59,052 nt of DNA from Dehalococcoidales bacterium (lineage in GTDB: Bacteria; Chloroflexota; Dehalococcoidia; Dehalococcoidales; Fen-1064). Positions 42,997 through 52,100 of this stretch are shown in pieces. The stretch spans positions 77,902 to 136,953 of the forward strand of contig CP070842.1 of the NCBI GenBank assembly GCA_020342155.1. Direction: 5' to 3'. A program made the translations under genes and the position numbers. Each line of letters starts with the position of its first letter. Position 1 is the first letter of the stretch. The notes beneath the pieces were generated by a model. The model was given only the letters and a program-made list of their open reading frames with translations. It did no database searches and was not told where the DNA came from.

Positions 42997-44457
42997 CTAT
43001 GACGACAGGATGGCGTTGCGGCGGTGATAACCGATAAAATTAGCCAGGGCTCTGGCGGCTCGCTCCAAAGTCAGGTACACAGGTAGTCCCTGCTCCAGAT
43101 AATAGTCACGGATGCGACGCCGGTTACCTTCTGACTCGAGAGTTTCGACCCCAATGGCCTCAACCGGCATCACCATGACTACCGGCTTTCCGAACTCATT
43201 CCTGATGTCTACCGGAACCCGGGCTCGTTCGTTAATCAATTCTGGTGGTCGCCCTGCCTGGCCACCAGGTGACATCATCATCGTCATATCAATCTCATCC
43301 ACAATGATTATGTCAATATCTGCTTCAGTGGCAACTGTTTCCATGACTGCTCTAAGCATCGGGGGTACTGGACCAGGACCACCCACATCCACCGGGTTCC
43401 GAGCGCTGGCACCGGCTGCCGGGACTATCGACATCAGCTTCTTCTGAAGTTCGGCAGGGAAGACCGGCACTTCAAGCCCCATCCGCTCACAACTATCACT
43501 TGCCGCCACGCCGATGCCACCACCGCCACCGATAGGACAGAGCCGGCGGCCCGTCTGTGGTTTGAGGTGGAGGAAGGCAAGAGTGGTATCCAGAAGCTCT
43601 TCAAGACCGGTGACCCGTACTGCGCCAGTCTGCCCGAAGACAGCATCCCAGATTTCTTCTTCACCACCCAGCGAAGCTGTATGGGACTGTACTGCCCTCG
43701 CCCCACCCTCAGTGAGGCCACCCTTCCACAGTATTACCGGTTTTGTCCGGCAGACCTCTTGAAGGAGCTTAAAGAAACGGGGACCGGCTTTGACACCTTC
43801 GATATAGCCAGTAATTATCTTGGTCTGGGGATCCTGGAAAAAGTACTCTATTAGGTCACACTCATTGATATCACAAGCATTGCCGTAGCTGACTACCTTG
43901 CTGAACCTGATGCCCAGGCCTTCAGCACGACGCGGCACGCGGATGCCATAACCGCCGCTCTGGCTGATAAAGCCCACCGGCCCGCTCTCCTTGGGTAGCG
44001 TTGCTCCCGGTAGAATGGTAATACCACCATCGGGAGAGTAGACGCCGAAGCAATTAGGGCCGATGATGCGGATACCTTTAGCAGCAATCTCGGCCAGTTC
44101 CCTTTCTAGCCGTACCCCCTCCTCACCAGCCTCACGGAAACCGGCACTAAGCACCTGTGCCGCTTTGACCCCTTTATCAAGGCACTCCTGAACGACCTCC
44201 GGGACTGCCTGTGACGGGACAGTAATTGTAGCAAAGTCAACTGGGTCAGGTATGTCCTTGACGCTGGAATAGGTCTTCATCCCCTGTACCTCAGTTTCCT
44301 GAGGATTTACCGGGTAAAGAGGGCCAGAGTAACCAAAGGTGAGTAATACCTGCAGTATCCTGCCACCGAATTTTCTCAAGTCCGCCGAAGCCCCAATCAC
44401 CGCGTGGGATTTCGTATAGAAGATTGTGGCAAACTCATCCAGCCTGTTTTCGGGCAT
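42997..44457 (-). CDS. ADP-forming acyl-CoA synthetase alpha-type subunit
   Basis: The 486-residue protein has a CoA-binding Rossmann domain (HAVIGASADLRKFGG, GYSGPLYPVNPQ), two succinyl-CoA-synthetase-like domains (GPNCFGVYSP, PVGFISQSGGYG) and the phospho-His loop AVQSHTASLGG. It matches the alpha part of NDP-forming acetate/acyl-CoA ligases, which make ATP from acyl-CoA. The ATP-grasp beta part is not fused and not nearby. It heads the acyl-CoA/Etf/Emo gene set, so an acyl-CoA substrate is likely. AAAGGA precedes ATG 44457. Confidence 0.88.
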   Translation of the reverse strand: MPENRLDEFATIFYTKSHAVIGASADLRKFGGRILQVLLTFGYSGPLYPVNPQETEVQGMKTYSSVKDIPDPVDFATITVPSQAVPEVVQECLDKGVKAAQVLSAGFREAGEEGVRLERELAEIAAKGIRIIGPNCFGVYSPDGGITILPGATLPKESGPVGFISQSGGYGIRVPRRAEGLGIRFSKVVSYGNACDINECDLIEYFFQDPQTKIITGYIEGVKAGPRFFKLLQEVCRTKPVILWKGGLTEGGARAVQSHTASLGGEEEIWDAVFGQTGAVRVTGLEELLDTTLAFLHLKPQTGRRLCPIGGGGGIGVAASDSCERMGLEVPVFPAELQKKLMSIVPAAGASARNPVDVGGPGPVPPMLRAVMETVATEADIDIIIVDEIDMTMMMSPGGQAGRPPELINERARVPVDIRNEFGKPVVMVMPVEAIGVETLESEGNRRRIRDYYLEQGLPVYLTLERAARALANFIGYHRRNAILSS

Positions 44458-44476
44458 ACTGTCCTTTCATAAAGCA

Positions 44477-44521
44477 TGCCGGGTATTACAGAATGAAAAT
44501 AGCCAATGGCTATACCCGGCA
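44477..44521 (-). promoter_or_regulatory. Long hairpin in the 5' leader of the acyl-CoA ligase mRNA
   Basis: TGCCGGGTAT (44477-44486) and ATACCCGGCA (44512-44521) are perfect 10-bp inverted arms with a 25-nt loop. They lie just after the predicted start point (about 44529) of the minus-strand transcript, so the mRNA should begin with a stable hairpin. Possible roles are mRNA protection or translation control. Confidence 0.6.
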
Positions 44522-44535
44522 CAGGCACAAAATTA

Positions 44536-44564
44536 ATAATATACCAATAGATTACCTTAGTCAA
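44536..44564 (-). promoter_or_regulatory. Promoter of the acyl-CoA ligase/etf/emo operon
   Basis: On the minus strand TTGACT (44559-44564) and TATTAT (44536-44541) have a 17-nt spacer. It is divergent from the phoU promoter in the same 276-nt gap. Confidence 0.75.
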
Positions 44565-44622
44565 TTGACAAACCACGGTATAAACTGGTTGCTATTCCTG
44601 CGTGAAAAGACACAAATTCAGG

Positions 44623-44651
44623 TTGACAATGGCACTACTCTACTCTAGACT
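44623..44651 (+). promoter_or_regulatory. Promoter of the phoU-pit genes
   Basis: TTGACA (44623-44628) and TAGACT (44646-44651) are 17 nt apart, about 83 nt upstream of the phoU start. AAGGAGG precedes the TTG start. Confidence 0.7.
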
Positions 44652-44733
44652 GTAGGCGGTAGAATTTGGCCTCCTCGCTAAAGCGGACAAGACATTGCAG
44701 GATACGCTAGGTCAAAAGAAGGAGGATAAGCAT

Positions 44734-45360
44734 TTGAGAATCCCCTTCATACCTCGAGAAGAGAAATTTTTCGAGTTATTTGAGGACAGTGCCCATAATA
44801 CTGTGAAGGCAGCCAAGGTGTTGAATGAACTGGTCGACAACTGGGAACACATCGAGCAAAAAGTGGAGGAGATAAAGGAGCTGGAGCATACCGGAGATAC
44901 TATCACACATGAAATTATTGCACGCCTACACCGCACATTTATTACCCCATTCGACCGAGAGGACATCGCCCTGTTAGCCAAAAGCCTGGATGACATTATA
45001 GACTTCATCGAAAGCGCCTCTAACGATATGCTCCTCTATAAGGTGGAGTCACCTGGTCGGCGAGCTAAGGAGCTCGCCGATATTATTATTGAAGCAACTA
45101 TTGAAGTCGAACAGGCAATACTTGACCTGAGGCATAAGGCCAAGCTGAAGCAGATTCTCGAACGGTGCGTAGAGATAAATCGGCTAGAGAATATGGCCGA
45201 CGTAGTTTACCGGGCTGCTCTAGCCGAGCTTTTCGAAGACTCAACTGATATGGCCCATGTTATTAAGTGGCGTGAAATCTACGAGCACATGGAGAGCGCC
45301 ACCGACAGGTGCGAGGACGTGGCCAACGTCCTGGAAGGGGTAGCCCTCAAGCATGCCTGA
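44734..45360 (+). CDS. PhoU-like (DUF47) Pit accessory protein
   Basis: The all-helical protein has about 208 residues with the DUF47 pattern: EKFFELFEDSAHN, IKELEHTGDTITHEII, TPFDREDIALLAKSLDDIIDFIE and the repeated IN(R)LENMADVVYR. The family lies next to PiT transporters and is thought to control them. TTG 44734 has AAGGAGG at 8 nt. The 3' end overlaps the pit ATG by 8 bp. Its last 16 codons reappear as a fossil before the second pit gene. Confidence 0.92.
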   Translation: MRIPFIPREEKFFELFEDSAHNTVKAAKVLNELVDNWEHIEQKVEEIKELEHTGDTITHEIIARLHRTFITPFDREDIALLAKSLDDIIDFIESASNDMLLYKVESPGRRAKELADIIIEATIEVEQAILDLRHKAKLKQILERCVEINRLENMADVVYRAALAELFEDSTDMAHVIKWREIYEHMESATDRCEDVANVLEGVALKHA

Positions 45361-46369
45361 TTCCTCGCTAATCGCCTTGATTATCATCATTGTCCTGGCG
45401 ATTGGTTTCGGGCTGGTAAACGGTTTCAACGATGCCGCCAACGCCATGGCAGCATCCGTCGGTAGCCGCGCAATTTCACCCAGAAATGCCATCATACTCG
45501 CTGCCGTGATGAATATGGTCGGCGCATTGAGCGGCGTAGCAGTTGCTAGGACTATCGGAAAGGGGATTCTCACTGAAGAGGTAATACTGCAATTCGAGTA
45601 TGTACCGGTAATTGCCGCTCTGGGCACAGTCATTATCTGGGGCTCAGTGGCGACATGGATGGGGCTCCCTGTAAGTATATCTCACAGCTTCGTTACCGGT
45701 CTAGCCGCAGCCGGTATTGCCTTAGTTGGCACTGATGCAGTGATATGGGACAAAATGACGAGGGTTGGTGCATCGGTAGCCATCGCTCCCATCCTGGGCT
45801 TCATCGGAGGTTTTATACTGATGGTGATCATACTGCGGTTGTTTCAACGCAGTTCACCTGCAGTGATGAGGATAATATTCAGTCGTTTGCAGTGGCTTAC
45901 CACTGCCTTTTTAGCCTATAGTCATGGCAAGAATGACGGCCAGATGCCAATCGGAGTGATAACCCTGGGACTGGTAATAAACTCCAGCGATACCGGTCTC
46001 TGGGATAACATTCCGATCTGGATAATCATAGTATCGGCGCTAGCTATTAGTAGCGGAACAGCTATAGGCGGGTGGAGGGTGATTAAGACACTAGGAATGA
46101 AGATAACTGCCCTGAGGCCGGTCCATGGTTTCACTGCTGACCTCTCGGCAGGTGTGGTCATCGAGGTTGCCTCACAACTAGGTATCCCTGTCAGCACAAC
46201 TCACTGTGCTGCGTCGGCTGTTATGGGGATTGGGGCAACGAGACGATTATCGGCGGTACGCTGGGGGGTGGCGGGCAACATCGTAACCGCCTGGGTGCTA
46301 ACTTTCCCTATCTGTGGGGCACTGGGCTACCTGTTTGCCAAGCTGCTCCAGCTATTATACTCAGGGTAG
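45353..46369 (+). CDS. pit: PiT-family inorganic phosphate permease (copy 1)
   Basis: The 338-residue transporter has about ten membrane helices and the two PiT signatures NGFNDAANAMA (N-terminal half) and VSTTHCAASAVMGIG (C-terminal half). It imports phosphate with protons or Na+. It is coupled to phoU by an 8-bp overlap. The second copy begins 100 nt downstream and is close in sequence, especially at the 3' end. Confidence 0.95.
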   Translation: MPDSSLIALIIIIVLAIGFGLVNGFNDAANAMAASVGSRAISPRNAIILAAVMNMVGALSGVAVARTIGKGILTEEVILQFEYVPVIAALGTVIIWGSVATWMGLPVSISHSFVTGLAAAGIALVGTDAVIWDKMTRVGASVAIAPILGFIGGFILMVIILRLFQRSSPAVMRIIFSRLQWLTTAFLAYSHGKNDGQMPIGVITLGLVINSSDTGLWDNIPIWIIIVSALAISSGTAIGGWRVIKTLGMKITALRPVHGFTADLSAGVVIEVASQLGIPVSTTHCAASAVMGIGATRRLSAVRWGVAGNIVTAWVLTFPICGALGYLFAKLLQLLYSG

Positions 46370-46417
46370 ATCTATCTGCCGCGAAGTTGTCCGGTATTTC
46401 TTCGCAGCAATGATAGA
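46361..46417 (-). pseudogene. Fossil of the gmk 3' end
   Basis: On the minus strand these 57 nt read SIIAAKKYRTTSRQIDLP and stop. The true gmk end (47469-) reads AIITAEKCRVTPRRIALP and stop, in the same position relative to a pit stop. Similarity ends near 46417. It is a remnant left by duplication of a phoU-pit-gmk block and later deletion. Confidence 0.8.
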
Positions 46418-46426
46418 CTTAACTAA

Positions 46427-46477
46427 TGCGAGGATATAGTTAACATCCTAGAGGGAGTAGTACCTATTCATGCCTGA
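46427..46477 (+). pseudogene. Fossil of the phoU-like 3' end
   Basis: In frame these 17 codons read CEDIVNILEGVVPIHA and stop. The real phoU-like gene ends CEDVANVLEGVALKHA and stop. The 8-bp overlap with the following pit ATG (46470) is also kept. Similarity does not continue upstream of 46427, so the rest of this copy was deleted. Confidence 0.85.
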
Positions 46478-47477
46478 TTCGTCGTTAGCCGCCTTAATTC
46501 TTATCGTTGCCCTAGCGATTGGATTCGGGCTGGTCAATGGTTTCAATGACGCCGCCAATGCCATTGCTACCGTTGTTGGTACCCGCGTTCTTTCCCCCCG
46601 AAACGCCATCATATTGGCCGCTATCGCCAATCTAGCAGGTGCACTCACCGGTCTTGAGGTTGCCAAGACCATCGGTAAGGGAATTCTTATTCCGGATGTA
46701 ATCACAAATCTCACAGTAATTTCAGCACTGGCAGCAGTTATCGTCTGGGGCTCTATAGCTACTTACCTTGGTCTGCCGGTGAGCATTACGCACGGATTTG
46801 TCGCCGGGTTAGCCGCAGCCGGGATTGCCGCAGCCGGCACTCAGTCTGTGGTCTGGGGCAAGATAGCACTTGTCGGCTCATCTGTCGCAATCGCCCCGGT
46901 CCTAGGATTTGCCGGCGGTTTTGCCTTGATGGTCGCCCTACTGTGGTTCTTCCGGCGCGTTGCGCCGGATAGAATGCAATTAATATTTGGCCGTCTGCAA
47001 TGGCTCACGGCTGCCTTTATGGCTTACAGCCATGGCAAGAATGATGGTCAGATGCCCATCGGTGTCATCACCATGGGCTTTGTGATCTATAGTGGTAACA
47101 TAGACCTATGGAATAATGTGCCCTTCTGGATAATCATCGTCTCTGCACTGGCCATAAGTACCGGAACCGCTATTGGCGGCTGGCGTGTTATTAGAACACT
47201 GGGGACAAGGGTGACTCTACTTCGCCCGGTCCATGGTTTTGCTGCCGAAGCATCAGCAGCCACAGTAATAGAACTAGCATCGCATTATGGTATTCCAGTG
47301 AGTACAACTCATTGTATCAGCTCATCTATTATGGGAGTAGGGGCTACCAGAAGATTATCGGCGGTACGCTGGGGGGTGGCAGGCAACATTGTCACTGCCT
47401 GGGTACTGACTTTTCCTATCTGCGGGGTACTGGGCTACCTGTTTGCCAAGCTCCTCCAGTTGTTCTACTCAGGGTAG
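46470..47477 (+). CDS. pit: PiT-family inorganic phosphate permease (copy 2)
   Basis: The 335-residue paralogue of the preceding permease has NGFNDAANAIA, SHGKNDGQMPIGVI and VSTTHCISSSIMGVG. Its last 40 residues are almost identical to copy 1, including a run of about 28 identical nucleotides. It overlaps the convergent gmk by 9 bp. No full phoU partner precedes it, only a fossil tail, which leaves GAGGGAG as an SD source. Both copies look intact. Confidence 0.95.
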   Translation: MPDSSLAALILIVALAIGFGLVNGFNDAANAIATVVGTRVLSPRNAIILAAIANLAGALTGLEVAKTIGKGILIPDVITNLTVISALAAVIVWGSIATYLGLPVSITHGFVAGLAAAGIAAAGTQSVVWGKIALVGSSVAIAPVLGFAGGFALMVALLWFFRRVAPDRMQLIFGRLQWLTAAFMAYSHGKNDGQMPIGVITMGFVIYSGNIDLWNNVPFWIIIVSALAISTGTAIGGWRVIRTLGTRVTLLRPVHGFAAEASAATVIELASHYGIPVSTTHCISSSIMGVGATRRLSAVRWGVAGNIVTAWVLTFPICGVLGYLFAKLLQLFYSG

Positions 47478-48116
47478 GGCTATCCGCCGGGGGGTCACCC
47501 GGCACTTTTCAGCGGTAATGATAGCCTGGATTGTGGCTACCACCCGGTCAATCTCCCCGCTCTGATTCACGACCATGTAGTCGAACCGTGACAGCTGTTT
47601 CATTTCTTCTTTGGCTGTCTTCAAGCGAAGTGCCAGATCAGCGGGCGATTCTGTTAAACGCTGGGTCAGCCGGGCATTAAGTTCCTCCATTGACGGGGGG
47701 GCAAGGAAGATAAAAACGGCCTCGGGTACAGTTTTTTTAATTGTTGCCGCACCCTGAACATCTATCTTGATGATTACATCCTCACCTCTGTCCAGGGCTT
47801 CTTTCACCGCCGCCCGGGGAACCCCATACCAATTACCGTAAACATTAGCCGATTCAAGAAAATTGTCTTCAGCCAGCATGCTACGGTACTCCTCGGTCGA
47901 GACAAAATGGTAGTCCACCATGTCTTTCTCGTTGTCCCGCCGGGGTCGTGTTGTCAGGGTAGTAATATAGCAGAGAGGGTAACCAGATTCTTTGAGCCTG
48001 GTCAGGACCGCATCCTTACCGACACCTGAAGGACCGGAGAGCACTATCAGCAGCGGCCCTGATGACCGATTTAGTTCGGGGGCGAATCCATTCCTATCAG
48101 GCTTGGCATTCATCAC
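47469..48116 (-). CDS. gmk: Guanylate kinase
   Basis: The 215-residue protein has the P-loop LSGPSGVGKDAVL, TTRPRRDNEKDMVDYHFVS as the GMP-binding region and VIIKIDVQGAATIKK. It phosphorylates GMP to GDP. GTG 48116 or ATG 48113 starts it, 18 nt after the remA stop. The remA-gmk order is common in bacteria. Its 3' end overlaps pit copy 2, and an older copy of the same end survives at 46361-46417. Confidence 0.95.
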   Translation of the reverse strand: MMNAKPDRNGFAPELNRSSGPLLIVLSGPSGVGKDAVLTRLKESGYPLCYITTLTTRPRRDNEKDMVDYHFVSTEEYRSMLAEDNFLESANVYGNWYGVPRAAVKEALDRGEDVIIKIDVQGAATIKKTVPEAVFIFLAPPSMEELNARLTQRLTESPADLALRLKTAKEEMKQLSRFDYMVVNQSGEIDRVVATIQAIITAEKCRVTPRRIALP

Positions 48117-48134
48117 TCCGACCTATCCCCCGCC

Positions 48135-48407
48135 CTAATCCACCTCGACATGCTCTTCTTTCAGTTGAGTTGCCTGCAACCTGCCGGCGATAGTCTCCGG
48201 CGCAAGCGCAGCCTGTACAATGTGCCCGCTATCTGTGATGAGCACCGCCTTGGTCTTTCTACCATTAGTCAGGTCAATCAGCATTCCTTTGGTCCGACCT
48301 TCCTGAACCATCCGTTTCGTTGGCGCCGAGTTCGGCGAAGCTATGGCAACAACCCTATTCATCACGACAACATTGTTGAAGCCAATATGTACCAATTCGA
48401 TGCCCAT
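48135..48407 (-). CDS. remA: RemA-like (DUF370) small DNA-binding protein
   Basis: The 90-residue protein has the DUF370 pattern IELVHIGFNNVVVMNRVVAI, then SAPTKRMVQEGR and a hydrophobic ILTDSGHIV-like strand. In Bacillus RemA binds DNA and controls matrix genes, but the gene is widespread upstream of gmk and may have a broader role. GAGGAG lies 6 nt before ATG 48407. Confidence 0.92.
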   Translation of the reverse strand: MGIELVHIGFNNVVVMNRVVAIASPNSAPTKRMVQEGRTKGMLIDLTNGRKTKAVLITDSGHIVQAALAPETIAGRLQATQLKEEHVEVD

Positions 48408-48535
48408 TACACTCTCCTCAGAAGTTTTGGTTTCCGGCCGATGGTAGCACGAGGCTGGCTAACCACCGGTAACACTGGGTTTTTTTACCCGCTCCGGCCT
48501 CTGAACGTAATCGCGATAGTACCGGAGCACACAAT

Positions 48536-48550
48536 GGTATATGTTATACC
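48536..48550. promoter_or_regulatory. Short palindrome upstream of the formate dehydrogenase cluster
   Basis: GGTATA-TGT-TATACC is a 6-bp perfect inverted repeat in the 239-nt gap between divergent remA and the NuoE-like gene. A wider pair GCTCCGG/CCGGAGC (48491-48497, 48522-48528) lies beside it. Either could bind a regulator; no confident promoter hexamers were found. Confidence 0.4.
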
Positions 48551-48646
48551 TTTGACTGCTTTCTGGCAAGTCCCCAAGGCCTTGAACCACATACTTTTTC
48601 ATGATAAACTACTGGTGGACCTGAGTACTTTTTTAGGGGTATTTAT

Positions 48647-49105
48647 TTGGAACAAAGTATGCGGGAGCGGTTGTCACCGATTCTGGAGGGTCAGCGGAGA
48701 CACAGAGAATCCCTAATTCCAGTTCTACAGAAGGTACAAGGGGAGTTGGGCTATCTACCTGAAGAAGCAGTTTCAGAGATAGCCCATTTTTTAGGCCTGG
48801 CCAGCAGTGATATTTTCGGAGTTGCCAGTTTTTACTCCCAGTTCCGTTTCGAGCGACAGGGGGAGCATACTGTAAAGGTCTGTCAGGGAACTGCCTGCCA
48901 TGTTAGAGGGGCGAAACGTATTATGGAAACCGTTGTCCAGGAGCTTGGCATACAACCCGGCGGGACTACGGAGGATTACAAGTTTAGCCTGGAGAAAGTA
49001 GCCTGCTTCGGCTCCTGCGCACTTGCTCCAGTCATGGTGGTCGATGATCAGGTATACGGTCGAATGGCCACACCCAAAGCAAGACAGGTGCTGACAGAGT
49101 ACTAG
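48647..49105 (+). CDS. NuoE/HndA-like [2Fe-2S] subunit
   Basis: The 152-residue protein has a helical N-terminal part and a thioredoxin-like [2Fe-2S] domain with cluster Cys in VKVCQGTACHVRGA and CFGSCALAP. It corresponds to the 24-kDa subunit of complex I and to HydC/HndA of bifurcating hydrogenases. TTG 48647 has AGGGG at about 8 nt. It opens a five-gene cluster: NuoE, NuoF-GltD, NuoG-FdhA, NfnA and NfnB. Confidence 0.93.
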   Translation: MEQSMRERLSPILEGQRRHRESLIPVLQKVQGELGYLPEEAVSEIAHFLGLASSDIFGVASFYSQFRFERQGEHTVKVCQGTACHVRGAKRIMETVVQELGIQPGGTTEDYKFSLEKVACFGSCALAPVMVVDDQVYGRMATPKARQVLTEY

Positions 49106-49154
49106 ACGGCCGACCTGGCCGAAACAGACTGTACTTACGGAGAAACATGAGACT

Positions 49155-52100
49155 ATGACGTTCGATGAGCTACGCAAGCAAGCAATCGCGGAATGGGAAG
49201 CACTGCAGAAGAGCGATAAGCCTCGTATCCTTGTCGGGATGGCTACTTGTGGTCGAGCTGCCGGGGCCGGAGCCCTGGTAAACTTAATCAAGGAAGAGCT
49301 TTCACGGCGTAGTATCGGGGCGGTAGTAACCGAGGTCGGCTGCATCGGAATGTGCTACGCTGAGCCTCTGGTAGACATCATCAAACCGGGACGCCCCCGA
49401 ATCTGCTACGGTAATGTTACCCCCGAAACCGCAGCAGAGCTTATCGAAGACTACCTTATTAACGATAACCCCCGCCCGGACCTGGCAATGGGTACTATCG
49501 GCGAAGAAACCATCGAAGGTATTCCCAAGCTCACCGACCTGACCATCATGAAACCACAGGTGCGGATATCGCTGCGTAACTGTGGCCATATTGACCCGGA
49601 TGACATCCGGCAGTACATCGCCAATAGTGGTTATAATGGCCTTATTCGAGTACTGGAAATGACCCCGAAAGAGGTCGTCGATGAGGTTAGCAAGTCCGGG
49701 CTGAGGGGGAGGGGTGGTGCCGGTGCCTACACCGGTTTCAAATGGGAACGCCTCTGGGAGGCCCCGGGCAACGAGAAATATCTCATTTGCAACGCCGACG
49801 AAGGCGACCCCGGCGCATTCATGGACCGGTCGTTGCTCGAGGGTGACCCGCATTCCGTGCTGGAGGGTATGCTCATCGGTGCCTATGCTACGAGGAGCAA
49901 TCACGGTTATATCTACTGTCGGGCGGAGTACCCGCTGGCGATACAGCGTCTGGAGACTGCCATCAAGCAGATGAAAGAATACAACCTGCTCGGTGACAAC
50001 ATCCTCGGCACTGACTTCAGTTTTGACCTGACAATCAAGGAGGGTGCCGGTGCCTTCGTCTGTGGTGAGGAGACCGCCCTGATGATGTCCATCGAGGGCA
50101 GGCGGGGAATGCCAAGGCCTCGACCACCTTTCCCGGCACAGTCAGGCCTATGGGGCAAACCGAGTAACGTCAACAATGTTGAGACCTGGGCCAATATCTC
50201 TGCCATATTCCAGCGGGATGCCGACTGGTACGCCCAGTATGGTACGGAGTCAAGCAAGGGCACCAAGACCTTCGCTCTAGCAGGTAAGATAGTGAACACC
50301 GGCCTGGTAGAGGTGCCGCTGGGTATCACTATCGGCGAAATCATCTACGAAGTCGGTGGTGGCATCGTCGACAATAAGAAGTTCAAGGCAGTACTCACCG
50401 GCGGCCCGTCCGGCGGCTGTCTGCCGGCCAGCCAACTCGACCTGCCGGTTGATTACGAGTCCTTAACCCAGGCTGGCACAATAATGGGTTCTGGAGGCTT
50501 TGTCGTCGCTGACGAGGACACCTGTATGGTAGACATGGCCAAGTTTTTCCTGTCTTTCACACAAGACGAGTCCTGCGGAAAGTGTACGCCGTGCCGTGTC
50601 GGCACCCGCCACATGCTCGACATTCTGGAACGCATCAGCCGGGGCAAAGGACAGCTCGATGACATCGAGCGTCTCGAAAGACTGGCCAATACCATTAAGG
50701 CGACATCGCTGTGCCAACTGGGCGGCAGTGCACCCAACCCGGTGCTGACAACGCTTCGCTATTTCCGCGAGGAATACGAGGAGCATATCGAGAAAAAGCG
50801 CTGTGAGGCCGGGGTCTGCCGAACGCTGGTCAGAGCACCGTGCCAGAACGCCTGTCCGGCGGGAATAGACGTTCCACGCTATATCCGGGCTATCATTCAG
50901 GGCAAACCCGAGGTAGCCACCGCTGTAATTCGAGAGAAGGTACCCTTCCCGGCGGTACTCGGCTATATCTGCGTACACTTCTGCGAGGCCAAGTGCCGCC
51001 GAGGCCAGCTTGACGATGCCATCGCTATCAGACTACTGAAACGTTACGCCGCCGAAAGAGACGACGGCGACTGGAAGCAGCGAATTAAGAAGCTACCACC
51101 TACTGAGAAAAAGGTAGCAATAGCCGGTTCGGGACCGGCGGGACTGACGGCCGCTTACTATCTGGCCAAACAGGGGCATACCGTGACTGTCTTCGAGGCG
51201 GAGTCAAAACCCGGAGGACTACTGCGCTATGGTATCCCCGAATACCGGCTGCCTAATAGCATCGTGGATAAAGAGATAAGTGATATCTTAGAGGTGGGAG
51301 TAGAGTTAAAAACGAACAGCCCTCTACAGGACCTGGCCGCCACTTTCGAGCAGGGATACAGTGCCATCTTCCTGGCAACCGGTGCGCTATCGAGCCGAAA
51401 GATGGGTATCCCCGGCGAGGATATCGGGGGTGTAATGCATGCCCTGGACTTCCTGAAACGGGTTAATGCAGGGGAGAAAGTAGAACTGGGGAAAAAGGTA
51501 GCTGTTATCGGTGGTGGCAACGCTGCTGTCGACGCCGCCCGTACAGCCCTGCGCCTTGGGACTGAGCAGGTCAACATTATTTATCGTCGCTCACGGGAGG
51601 AACTACCCGCCTTGAGCGAGGAAATTGAGGAAGCCGAACACGAAGGCATCAAGCTCGATGTCCTGGCAGCACCAACCGAGGTACTCTCCGACAACGGACG
51701 GCTGACCGGTCTGAAATGTATTCGTATGGAGCTGGGCTCACCCGATGCCGGTGGTCGCCGACGCCCCGTACCTCAAGAAGGCTCCGAATTCGACGTAGCA
51801 GTCGACAACGTAATCATCGCCGTTGGACAAGAGGTGCCCAAGTCCACGCTACCAGAGGAGCTCGAGTTCACTGGCTTCGGCACCCTTCAAGTAGACCCGG
51901 AGACATTACAGACAAATGTTGATGGTGTTTTCGCCGGGGGCGATGTCGTCTCCGGACCAGCCGATGTTATTGCTGCTATTGCCGCCGGTAGACTAGTCGC
52001 CTCTTCGATTGACCAGTATCTTGGCGGTGATGGTGACATCGACGAAGTGCTGGCGTCGCCTGAAGGAGAAGTGGAGCCATTCAACGTTGAAGAGGCCGAG

